Below, in pieces: positions 55,155-64,000 of a DNA stretch of 64,000 nt (its first letter is position 1; each line of letters starts with the position of its first letter). The position numbers and the translations under genes are program-made. The notes below the pieces were generated by a model. It made no database searches. It was not told where the DNA came from and saw only the letters and a program-made list of their open reading frames with translations. The stretch is taken from NCBI GenBank assembly GCA_963556145.1, contig OY744465.1:1488001-1552000 (forward strand), in the 5' to 3' direction. This stretch comes from Hygrocybe punicea. Lineage: Eukaryota > Basidiomycota > Agaricomycetes > Agaricales > Hygrophoraceae.

Positions 55155-55772
55155 ATGGAAAGTGATATGACGCTGGCAACTTGGAGTTTAGCAGTCGCAG
55201 GCATTCCGAAGGAGTATTTTGTTTGGTTGGATGAAAGCTGCATTGGTCGTGATCCAGCGCATCGATACATAATTCTGCCAGCGCTGTCATTTGACGGCGT
55301 CATTGCGCTTGGTGTTTTCAAAGGCTTTGTTACTAAAAAACGGTTCCTCAAATTTTTACACGAAGAACTAGTAGGAGTTTTGAATTTTATTCTGTTTACC
55401 ACTACTGAAATGACCTTTGACAAGGCACCAAAACTCCAGCCATATCCTGGAGTGAGGAGTGTCATGGTAATGGACGGTTGTGCTGTCCATGTTGATGATG
55501 AGGTCCAGCACATTATTGAATATGATTGTGGTAGATCAATGCCATGTTCCACTGTTGTGTGCACTGATGGAAATGAACTAGCCGCGAAACTGCTTTACTT
55601 ACCTCCGAATTCGCCCGACCTCAATCCCCTCGACCTGTCTTTCGCAAAGTTACGAGCTTGGCTGTTTCGGAATGAAGAACAGACTCTCACCCTCAAATTG
55701 GTAGAGCAGGCGGTGCTCACGACCGGAACGAAATATGGTCTTCTATGCATTCTCAATTCCAGCTACTTTTGA
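55155..55772 (+). pseudogene. Truncated Tc1/mariner-type (DDE_3) transposase
   Basis: The 205-residue ORF has FVWLDESC (first Asp), RYIILPALSFDGVIALGVFK, VMVMDGCAVHVDDEV (second Asp) and LYLPPNSPDLNPLDLSFAKL, the DDE_3 catalytic layout with Asp/Glu after the PPNSPDLNP box. The N-terminal helix-turn-helix half is missing: the ORF starts 28 bp after the Gypsy LTR, and nothing recognisable precedes the LTR on the left. It is in opposite orientation to the transposase at 57853 and clearly different in sequence, so it is a second, older mariner-type fragment. Confidence 0.75.
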
Positions 55773-55965
55773 TTTTTTTTTTTCCTTATTACTGAGAACT
55801 TGTTATGAAAACTGGCCATTCCAATAACGCTCTAATGTTTTGTGCAATTCCGTTTTTATTTTTGGGGTGGGGCGGGGGTCGGGGTGACGTATTGACAGCC
55901 CGTGAATCTTTATTTTGTGCTTGTTACCTCTTTTGTCACTCATAACATTTTTTCATTGTGCCACG

Positions 55966-57742
55966 ATGGGATCCAAAAAACTTGCAATGAAGCGTGCTCC
56001 CAAGGTCAAATGGCCAGTTCCTTTATCTTCCCATGAGCCTTCTGCACTCCCATCTGACACTGAAGACACCTCGAGTCGCCCTCACACTGAAGCTGTGAGT
56101 CACCCTCACGCTCAAGCTGCGAAGCACGTTCATTTTCAAGATGATGAACCGCAAGGACATGACGATTCCTTACCGATTGACAACCGTACTGCTCAAGTTC
56201 CAGAGCAACGATGCGCTGCAGCAGTCAAGACTGCGACCGCCAGAGCTGAGGAACTACGTGTACAAGATGATGCCTCAGATAGTGACATCGAGCTCACTCG
56301 CGTGTTGCAGCAGCCAAGGCCAAAATAGTCCATGCACAAATAGCTGCTGATGAGAGTAATCTCGACCACACAGATGGTGACACCTCCGACCTGTATCTGT
56401 CCGACACTCCCAGTATTCAGCCGACAAAGACTGTGAAGGCAAAGACTACTGTAGCCAAAGACTCAGCGCATAAGTCCCATCTAATTTATACCCCGTATAA
56501 TATACTAACTTTTCCTTAGCGTTGATTACTCTCGTTATTCCTGAAGGTGCCAGCGAATCGTCGAAGATTGTAACGATTTCATGCGATATTACTTTCGAAA
56601 ATCTCAAAGCAAAAATATACGCTACATTCGGATGTATGGAAGTCAATCACCAACCCACATTGAGTTACAAGATTGGTGCTCGTGGCACTGCTTTGTCGCT
56701 TGCTGATGATAACGACTTTTCAGCACTGATGAAAAGCAAGGAGCTTACGTCGAAGAAATCTGCGGACACAAAGGTCTTCATCATAATCCCTAAAAATGTA
56801 TGTTTCATTTGTCCTTCAATTTTTTATATCACACTTCAGCTTAGCGTCATTTTAGTACCAGATTTCTTTTACCCAGCACATCCAGAAACAAAAGAAGAAA
56901 GCAACAGCCACAGACCGGTCTCGCAGGCATGCCGCCTCCCCCTTGTTCGACCTCGATGGTAAAGATGAAGATACTGACAATTCTAATACTGGAGACATCA
57001 AAACGGCAATGAACACTCTACTTGACACCTTGAAGCAGTGTGTGGTATGTGGAGAAACCAAGCGCTGTAAGATCAACAGGTATGGCATTCATGTCAACCT
57101 TACGTTGCAACATGTCAAAGCTTGGGCCAAACACCTTGTAAGATTATTTATTGTATTTATGATTTCCGCTAATATATGATTCAGAATGCCAAGACTCCTG
57201 GTGTCACTCTCGCTGTTCCGCCACGTGTTGCAGCTTTCGCACAGTTCCATGTGGATGATCCTGTCCCAGCACGGCCAGTTGAAAGAAAGGGAAAGGCAAC
57301 ACACACCGCAGGAGCAGCAGACAACGATATCATCCAAGCTCAGAATATTTTGGGGCCCATGCTCGCCTTTAGCAAAATCGCGAATCTTCTCTCTGGCGGC
57401 TTAGCTCCTGTTCCTCAAATTCCGGCCGCAGTTCCTCCCGTTCCCGCCCCTCCTGCCGATATCTCAGTCGGGAACATATCTTTTGATGGACCGTCACCAT
57501 ACCCCACCATAGAAGAATTTTTGACCAAGCTTGACGAGAAATATACCGGCCAACGGGAATTGCTCCAATACATTCCGCAGTTCAAGAAACGAGGATTCCT
57601 CTTTATCGACGATCTCCTCAATGTTGCCGATCCTGTGGATGCATTTAGGGACCTTTTCAAGATGGAAATAGGTACAACATCATTCATCATTCACAGTTGC
57701 AAGAAGGAGGTAAAGCGCATAAAGGGTCAGTTGCAAGGGTGA
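55966..57742 (+). CDS. Accessory gene of the mariner-type element, PB1-like and SAM-like parts
   Basis: Start MGSKKLAMKRAPKVKW at 55966. Exon 1 is Ser/Pro/Asp-rich, and one frame change near 56310 is needed to read on into AKAKIVHAQIAADESN. After an intron (about 56473-56519) comes a ubiquitin-fold, PB1-like stretch: ITLVIPEGASESSKIVTISC, FENLKAKIYATFG and LADDNDFSAL. A further exon holds CVVCGETKRCKINRYGIHVN, then HVKAWAKHL | NAKTPGVTL over an intron ending at 57184. The C-terminus (EFLTKLDEKYTGQRELLQYI, FLFIDDLLNV) is helical and SAM-like. The gene faces the transposase tail to tail. Function unknown; fold names are by resemblance only. Confidence 0.55.
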
Positions 57743-57852
57743 AGGAATTATGGGGACTACAATATATTTCAATGATTTTCAATTGCACACCAGTACATAA
57801 TTGATACAATCTCATTTATAAAAAAAGTTCTGCGAAGTACATATGGGACAAA

Positions 57853-59032
57853 CTAATAACCTGCATGAGAGAACCAGCCCTCAATACTTGACTTGTCTAC
57901 AAGATCCAATGCGTTATACAAAAATGAGCGAGCATGTAATAAATCTGTGGTTTCCAAAAACGAACGATACTCCACACCGTGGCGTCGGATGTACGCTTTG
58001 AGCCAAGAAAACATTTCTTCGATGGGATTGAAGTCGGGGGAGTACGGAGGTAAGTAAACAACTCGGATGCCCCTTGCAACACAATTAGTAGCTAGGAAGG
58101 TAAAGGGTGCAGCTACATACTTTTCTTCGCAAATCGCCGAAACACCATCAACATGGTGGATTGAGCAGTTGTCCATTACAAGAACGCTGCACGGAGCAGG
58201 ATATGGATTCATTTCCTCAAGAAGGTCATCTATGAATTCAAGGAATGTATTGCCGTTGAATGCACCAAGTTCAATGCTACTGTAGATGACACCGTCAATT
58301 GTCAGGGCGGGCAATACCGAAAACCTGTGCTGAAAACATCAGAAATTTGAAGGTTTTTTAACTTGCAACAAACCTAGTTCCACGGACGAAGTGGGACCGC
58401 TTGCGGGCCCATTGCCCTTTTACTGCCCAGCCATTTTCACGGTATGTATTCAATTGGTTGATAGCGCACTCATCAATAAATACAAGATATTCCCTCGGTT
58501 CATCAGCAATGTTGAGAATGTATTCGGCGCGTTTGATTGCAAAACGCTCAACTGCAATCTTCGAAAGCTTTGGAGAACGTAGGTAATAAACAGCAGAACT
58601 GAGAGATTAGCTAGGTGAGATTTACCTTCTTATGAGTCAAGCCTGCCTCCTTGATCGCCTGATAAAGAGTTGGAATAGAAACAACAAGCCCGTGTTGATT
58701 GTATAATTCATCAGCAATCTCGTCCAAATAAAGGTCTGGGCAGCGTTTGATGAGGCCAAGCATCATCTAAACAAATTTGAGTAACATGTAAATGGGCTGA
58801 GAAAAGGGAATACATCGATATGAGGTTGCGACATGATCTTTGGCCTCCCGAGAGTATCACAAGGGTCCAGAACAGTAGCACCAATCTCATTGTAAAGTTT
58901 CTTGATACGCTGTACCGTACGGGGGTTGATGTTTAGGGCTTGGGAAACTTAAGTGGTGTTCCATCCGAGCTGGATGGTCTGGTAAACAACCAGTTCTCGT
59001 ATTTCTTTCATGATAAGAGATCCCTTGGTCAT
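57853..59032 (-). pseudogene. Tc1/mariner-type (DDE_3) transposase, introns and one stop
   Basis: Start MTKGSLIMKEIRELVVYQTI at 59032 with a helix-turn-helix region (VSQALNINPRTVQRIKKLYN) interrupted by TAA at about 58950. Later exons give LIKRCPDLYLDEIADEL, LSKIAVERFAIKRAEYI and VFIDECAINQ (first Asp). The last exon (from about 58320) has VLPALTIDGVIY, SVLVMDNCSIHHVDGV (second Asp) and VVYLPPYSPDFNPIEEMFSW (last acidic residue), ending at 57853. All three catalytic positions are visible. The transposase would act on the long arms of this element, and its start lies only 90 bp from the right arm. Confidence 0.8.
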
Positions 59033-59554
59033 CTTGAAAAGCTTCAATGGAGGTCACGTGCCATTGTCAACTTGAATAATGCCAATGTTGCGGCAACGAA
59101 TCAAGACCAAGAATCGGGTGTGTTTAAATTTGTCTTTCCTAGGTCATTGTGTAATATTAATGGCCAGCAGCATTTGATTTTCACAGGAAAGCAGTTGGAC
59201 AGCTGCATTGCTTTGTGTGACTGCAACATCCAGAGCTCAGCCAACAACCATCTCATCTTCTGCCTGACAGTTGAAAATCTGGCTCGAAAGCTAGTCGCCT
59301 TCAAATTAGAATTTTTGGACACCAATGATACAGCGGTGGTAAAAAGTCTGGATGAGGAGGACCTTTATCCTGGCCAAGAGGACCTTTATCCTGGCCAGGA
59401 GGACCTTTATCCTGGCCAGGAGGACCTTATCCTCGCCAACAATCAGTTTGGGGATGGTAGTCTTCCAGTCAGTCGCGTCTTTATTTTATTTGGTGACTTT
59501 TTCCCGTGCTATTATACAACTCACTCAATGTCCTACCCCAACACACTTGAATGA
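58940..59554 (+). CDS. Captured ubiquitin C-terminal half with EDLYPGQ repeats, right arm
   Basis: Same protein as in the left arm from FKFVFPRSLCNINGQQ onward, with one visible residue change near the end. The first 65 residues come from unique sequence inside the element, where the minus strand encodes the transposase N-terminus, so that part is probably not translated. The two ORFs read outward from the centre of the element. Confidence 0.55.
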   Translation: MGNLSGVPSELDGLVNNQFSYFFHDKRSLGHLEKLQWRSRAIVNLNNANVAATNQDQESGVFKFVFPRSLCNINGQQHLIFTGKQLDSCIALCDCNIQSSANNHLIFCLTVENLARKLVAFKLEFLDTNDTAVVKSLDEEDLYPGQEDLYPGQEDLYPGQEDLILANNQFGDGSLPVSRVFILFGDFFPCYYTTHSMSYPNTLE

Positions 59555-60635
59555 CTCTCGATAGTTGGAGGAAATATATCTAACGTCGGAGGGGACCAAA
59601 TCAATGACTTGCACTACAGAATTGTCGTCATCAATGTTCAAAAGAAACATTGTTTTATCTGCCATATCTGCAGTGGGTGCAAGCGACTGTGGGGTTGGGT
59701 CCGGGCTCTTTTATCTGTAAGCGTAAAGCTCTTTTCCTTTCATCCTGCGCTCATCTTGTGCTAAGCGTTCCGTGCAACGTATTTCGGGGCGAAACGCCCA
59801 AGTTCCCGATAGCACAACGAGTGCGAACTGCGCGTGAACGAATCGCGACGTGCCAGATGAACCGATGGGGAGAAAGATGGAACAGAAGTGGGTGGGGTAG
59901 TAGTTGATGCGTCGGACTCGCATTTATATCTTTGTATGCTCGCATTTGTATACCTTTTATTTTGCAATGCTGGACTTTCCCATTTTTTTTCATTTTTTCA
60001 ATTTGGAGTTACTCTACTACTACTGGGACAGTGAAACAGCATGCCATTGGTTCAGAAAGTACAGGGTACGTGTGTAGTATGAATATGCAAAAGATTTGAG
60101 CCAAATTCACGAAGGCAAAAGACTAAAAAAAGGTGATGGTACACACGATGCAGATGTAGTGAAACGAGACTGCCCGCCCGCCTTCTCCATGCCCCGCGCC
60201 ATCCACTAGGTCGCGTACGCGCCAGGGAAGATGTCCGTATGGGCATTGGGCACCTTGATCGCGAGTGACGGCGCCCACACGCCAATCGGGGTGACGAAAT
60301 TTTGATGTGATTTGAAAGCGTTTTGGGACGATCGGATGCATTCCTGCCCTCAGCTAATGCACGTATAAACTATAGAAAGCTTCGAAATTAGCATTGTGTG
60401 AGTGGATCCCAAGCTACAGCTTACCAATGGTCGTCCAGCGCCCGGAATGACGAATAGTTTTGAGCGGTTTTTTTGCGAATTTTATTAGACGGGGACCTAG
60501 GCCCCATCTGGCTGAGTACTATAAAACAAATTTCGAACGATTTGGTTGAGAACTCACCGAGTTATAGCTCGCGCATTGTGAGGCGCGCTAGATAGGCAGA
60601 CTTTGAGTTAGCGTCAAGTATTATGTAATCAGCTG
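59122..60635 (-). repeat. Right 1514-bp inverted arm
   Basis: Near-identical inverted copy of the left arm. The match stops at GTTTAAATTTGTCTTTCC on the inner side. Confidence 0.92.
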
Positions 60636-60637
60636 TA

Positions 60638-60733
60638 AGGGGCAAATTCTGGCAGAGGAATGGAATAAATTGTGAATAGCTCTTTATGCAGGGCCAAATA
60701 AAATATGAAATTTGAGATGAGAGTAGGTATTAT
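60638..60733. other. Host flank between mariner-type element and second Helitron
   Basis: About 96 bp of unique sequence with no features. Confidence 0.5.
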
Positions 60734-61924
60734 GAGTCCCTATAAGGGAATCATTCTATATGGTGGATTTTTCAACTCAGGGTCAGACTCTAATTTGCCA
60801 AGCCGTGGGAACAATTGTTGTAAACTGTGGGAACAATTTTGAAGCCCTGTGAATAAATTTGAAACCGTGTGACTGCTGACTTTGTAACTGTGAGAATTTG
60901 TTGTCTCAAATGAGCAAGAACAATAAGGTCACCAGATCAAAGGTGCCAAGTTGGGAAAGTATAGTCTACTGTTAAGTCAACCTCATGACAATAATCGTAT
61001 TCTTTGTTGGTGTAATGTGCACATTATGACATATGGATGAGTTGAAAACCTGTCTGAACAGTACTGAGAGTTCTGTATTGTCCAACTAGTATCTCTGCTG
61101 TATTCTGAGGAATTGCCAGTGCAATATAGACTGAATGAACCAGATATGATAACTTTGTCTACAGATACATATAATAGCTATGTACATTGGAATCACAAGG
61201 AACAGGTTGAATACCTGTTTAACCGGCCGGTTCATCATTTTCAGCACAAAGTGTTTTGCAGATGTCCCTACCTGAATTCGGGGCATTGCAATTGCACAAA
61301 CAATAGTAGAAATAAAAGTCTGGACAGTTGTTGGATGTGCATTATGTGCCACATTTGACATCCCATATTGAAGCAGAGAAAGTGCAAGCAGAACTATCAA
61401 CATTGAGAAACTATGGAGTTCATACATTGGTACCCCAGATGCTGTTTCAATGTATTCATTGAATGGGCTCATAAGGGTGAGGTTTATAATTCGTTGATAT
61501 TTTATCAAAGGACACGAAAATAGTACAATAAATGCTGTCAACTGCATAATGATTCAAGATCAAGACAAAAGGACAAGGAACATAATTAGTTCAAGAGAAG
61601 CTCCAATCAGGCCAGAACAAACTAATATGATGGGAAAGCAATTATTAAATAGCAAAGCATCATATTTATGGCAGGATGGGAAGAAGTGAAGGTTGGGCCA
61701 AGATACAATCCAATGGTATCAATGCAGGAACATAGCAACATAGGCTTCTCAGTACAGCAGTGAATTTCGTTATCAATTTAGATATAAAGGAGTATATATG
61801 CTTGTTGCACCTGCAGATTTCGTCCAGTTAATATGACACGTCTATGAACAAAAGGTTATGCATCACATATGAGAAGTAAAGGTAGTTTGATTGAATTTGT
61901 ACAATGAATTGTAATTCAGTTTCA

Positions 61925-62250
61925 TGGACCACAAACCGAACATATTGGACATGTTCGGTGTGTTCGATCAATGTGTTCGGTCAATATGTTCAGGTTACTA
62001 TTGTCATATGTGATCAGTACACATTGAACTTTGGATATAGTTAGCTATCCAGTGGTGATACAAAGAGAATATGCAAACATTAAATCTGGATTATAGGTAG
62101 ATTAGGTTAGGTCACAACCGTTGGTTGACATCCACCGAACATCTCCACCGAACACACCAAACATGTTCGATGAGTTCAGTGTAGTATATCTAGTCACAAC
62201 CGTTGGTTGACATCCACCAAACATCTCCACCGAACACATCGAACATTCTC
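61925..62250. repeat. TTCGAACA-type palindromes and a tandem duplication in the second Helitron
   Basis: CCGAACATATTGGACATGTTCGG and neighbouring GTGTTCGATCAA/GTGTTCGGTCAA words lie at 61936-61995. GTCACAACCGTTGGTTGACA with CATCTCCACCGAACACA occurs twice about 82 bp apart (62113 and 62195). These correspond in position to the array at 34387-35222 of the first copy. Confidence 0.65.
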
Positions 62251-62501
62251 ATCTTGTCAGCAAAAAGGCACACCTCTTGCATATTGTGGATCCTCAAATT
62301 GCAGAGTCACAGTCTAACAATGATTGAAGAATACAATATCTGGACATGTCACATATGTGTCATCAATGCTTGATGCTTGAATCAATAGCCAAATTTCAAT
62401 TACAGTATATAGAAGACATATTTCATAGTAAATTGATGTATTCAGAATGGTTCCATGTATCATCGTGATTTACAACTTTCAATAGTTTACTGTCGTTTTA
62501 C

Positions 62502-63028
62502 TATCTGATGGCAGTAACTGCACCTTTTTGTATCAATTGAGAAATTTGGACTTGGTAGAATTTTGGGTGCTTTGTTTTGTATCTCATGAAATACTGCTTG
62601 GATCAAGATGGTTGATTCTGGTTGTATTTCGAGCCTAATGACAGACAAACATAGGACAGATGCAATAACGGCTCAAAGGACAAAAACAGAGAAGAATATG
62701 GTATATGTACTTCTAGGCCTTGAAAAGATGAACAACCTTCTCCCTCCAGTCTTCTTCATATGAGCTCTTTCGATGTCATAAGACAGTATCATTTTGGGTG
62801 TCAAAAAGTACTGGTCTACCTTTTTATTTCATCAACAACTCACCATATCCTAAATATTGTCCAAATGTAATTACAGGAGTAGATAGTCCTCAAGATATAG
62901 TACAACTTTCCCTGTATAACCATCTTAATCCAAATAGTATTTCATGAGATACAATACACAGCACCCAAAATTCTACCGAGTCCAAATTTCTCAATTGATT
63001 CAAAACAGTGCAGTTGCTGCCATCAGAT
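62502..63028. mobile_element. 527-bp element with inverted ends inside the second Helitron
   Basis: The left end ATCTGATGGCAGTAACTGCAC and right end GTGCAGTTGCTGCCATCAGAT pair, and pairing continues for over 110 bp with gaps (TCAATTGAGAAATTTGGAC, GAATTTTGGGTGCT, GTATCTCATGAAATACT). No protein. The first Helitron copy lacks it at the matching place. I see no convincing target duplication. Confidence 0.72.
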
Positions 63029-63079
63029 GGCAAAACAGCTGTAACATATCAACAGTTTGAGTACATACAATATTATACA

Positions 63080-64000
63080 TTAGCATCGGTCGATATTCAT
63101 ACTATTGAGGTGTCGCCTTGTTTCCACAACACCCTCTGCATCATTACTGTCTTCCACATACCCAACATGCCGTTTGATGGCTATTTTGGGTTGTGTAGTT
63201 GGTGTAGGCAAAGCCGTCTTGTTGCGAATCATAGTTGCTTCCTGAGAATATACATCAGTATTCGTTTAATTCTTGATGTATTGAAGCATTACCTCTGTGA
63301 AATCACTGTCTACCAGTGCCAATGACCGTAGATTCAGAATCATCTTGAATTTATCCTTCTTTACTGGAACTGCCGATATTGTAAACTGAACCTCCACTAT
63401 ATCACCGATTCTAAAGCAAGTTGAGTTTGTTGGAATGAAGCTAATAAATATTTCCATCAGTAGGGATGTGATCCCAATTCATTGTCACTCACCAATGTCG
63501 ATTTCTATCAGACTTCAACTTGTAATAAAGTACGCAATTGTCCTGGCCATGAAAGTAGCGGGAATTCGCAAGTGAGGTTAATATGCCTTTTGGATCGATG
63601 GCATGCTCGAATGGAATGTGAGGGGAAGAGTTGTCGTGTCGGCGATCAGTGAAATATCGGGTTCCTATTGCGAGTGCCATGTAATCCATGTATGTAGAAG
63701 GCGTAAAAGCTTGCATTGCATTGTCAGGAAATTGACGAGCCAGTTTCTGGTGCAGAATCTGAAGGTTATCGATATAGGATTGAAAGCCCGTTGTATCAAG
63801 GCCAGTTACGACTATGCTTTGACGTATGAAGGGCGTTTGGCGTTCCGGTTGACTATTACAGTGGTTCATCAGAATGGTATTCAAGGAATTGATACAAATT
63901 TAGCACATACCTGGTTGTTATGGGTGGAAGATCTTTTGCCACCAAAATTGCTTGCAAACTTAATACCAATTCTTGATGTTCAGATTCATCATTGGTTGGA
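63080..64000 (-). CDS. Cargo gene A homologue, 3' part (5' end outside the window)
   Basis: Exons on the minus strand give HQELVLSLQAILVAKDLPPI (63910-63970), RQTPFIRQSIVVTGLDTTGF, IGTRYFTDRRHDNSSPHIPF and NSRYFHGQDNCVLYYKL. After an intron come CFRIGDIVEVQFTISAVPV and KMILNLRSLALVDSDFTEV, then a last exon KRHVGYVEDSNDAEG...ETRRHLNSM ending at 63080. Exon order and splice positions match gene A at 32719-33885. No stop interrupts it where visible; at 63657-63659 it has CGA where gene A has TGA. Function unknown. Confidence 0.68.

Larger units (their letters stand above)
43520..60635. mobile_element. Tc1/mariner-type element with 1514-bp inverted arms, interrupted by a Gypsy element
   Basis: The outer ends are CAGCTGATTACATAATAC and GTATTATGTAATCAGCTG with small differences just inside, and each is flanked by TA (43518-43519, 60636-60637), the mariner target duplication. 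The arms cover 43520-45033 and 59122-60635, both 1514 bp and nearly identical. Between them lie a DDE_3 transposase, a second DDE_3 fragment, an accessory gene and a 9.9-kb Gypsy element. Without the Gypsy insert the element is about 7.2 kb. Terminal repeats this long are unusual for the superfamily. Confidence 0.82.
60734..64000 (+). mobile_element. Second copy of the cargo Helitron, 5' end only (runs off the window)
   Basis: It starts gagTCCCTATAAGGGAATC as at 35515 (reverse strand) and the match continues for about 200 bp, including the GTGGGAACAATT words. Further in are TTCGAACA-type palindromes and a gene A homologue in the same relative position and orientation as in the first copy. Rep-helicase and the 3' end must lie beyond 64000, if present. 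The two copies are clearly diverged, so neither is a recent duplicate of the other. Confidence 0.68.

Overview
This window looks like a transposon graveyard from a basidiomycete fungus, most likely an agaricomycete. The reasons are a Plavaka (CACTA-like) transposase, a Tad-like LINE, an agaricomycete-type Ty3/Gypsy element with an antisense accessory gene, a Helitron with an unusually large gene load, GT-AG introns of about 40-60 nt, and very few ordinary host genes. Nothing suggests a bacterial origin. Exon structures were built by eye and are models.

Layout. 1-2040: the 3' end of a LINE, ending in A19. 2443-6909: a pogo-like DNA transposon (TA target site, inverted ends) with an Ulp1-type protease, an acidic/charged ORF and a decayed DDE transposase; a 443-bp foldback MITE sits inside the transposase with a perfect 8-bp target duplication. 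6910-13300: mostly non-coding, with three more foldback MITEs (7184, 9559, 10225) and a GC-rich patch with a retroelement zinc-knuckle relic. 13885-39092: a decayed Plavaka transposase gene split by a 21.4-kb insertion at 15581-36959. That insertion has 551-bp inverted arms and a CTC duplication, and itself holds a Helitron of about 19.4 kb (about 16132-35515, minus strand).

The Helitron encodes an N-terminal DUF6570-like region, HUH Rep, Y2, PIF1 helicase and a C19-like cysteine peptidase domain, now broken by stops and one A8 slip. It also carries four multi-exon genes of host type: unknown gene D, an ATP-grasp-like gene C, and unknown genes B and A. Genes C and D can be spliced into clean ORFs of 465 and 532 codons. 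Arrays of GTTCGACAAG-type palindromes bracket genes C, B and A. A second copy of the same Helitron 5' end, with a gene A homologue, enters the window at about 60734 and runs off the right edge.

39095-40050 holds a METTL16-type methyltransferase relic directly after the Plavaka stop. 40640-42740 is minisatellite and simple repeat. 43520-60635 is a Tc1/mariner-type element (TA duplication) with 1514-bp inverted arms; each arm carries a captured ubiquitin half fused to a 7-residue repeat. Inside it are a DDE_3 transposase, a second truncated DDE_3 fragment, a PB1-like/SAM-like gene, and a 9.9-kb Ty3/Gypsy element (45196-55127) with near-identical LTRs.

A common theme is that many reading frames are intact except for TGA codons where CGA (Arg) is expected. 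This suggests C-to-T decay at CpG, and in one case the homologue in this window still has CGA.
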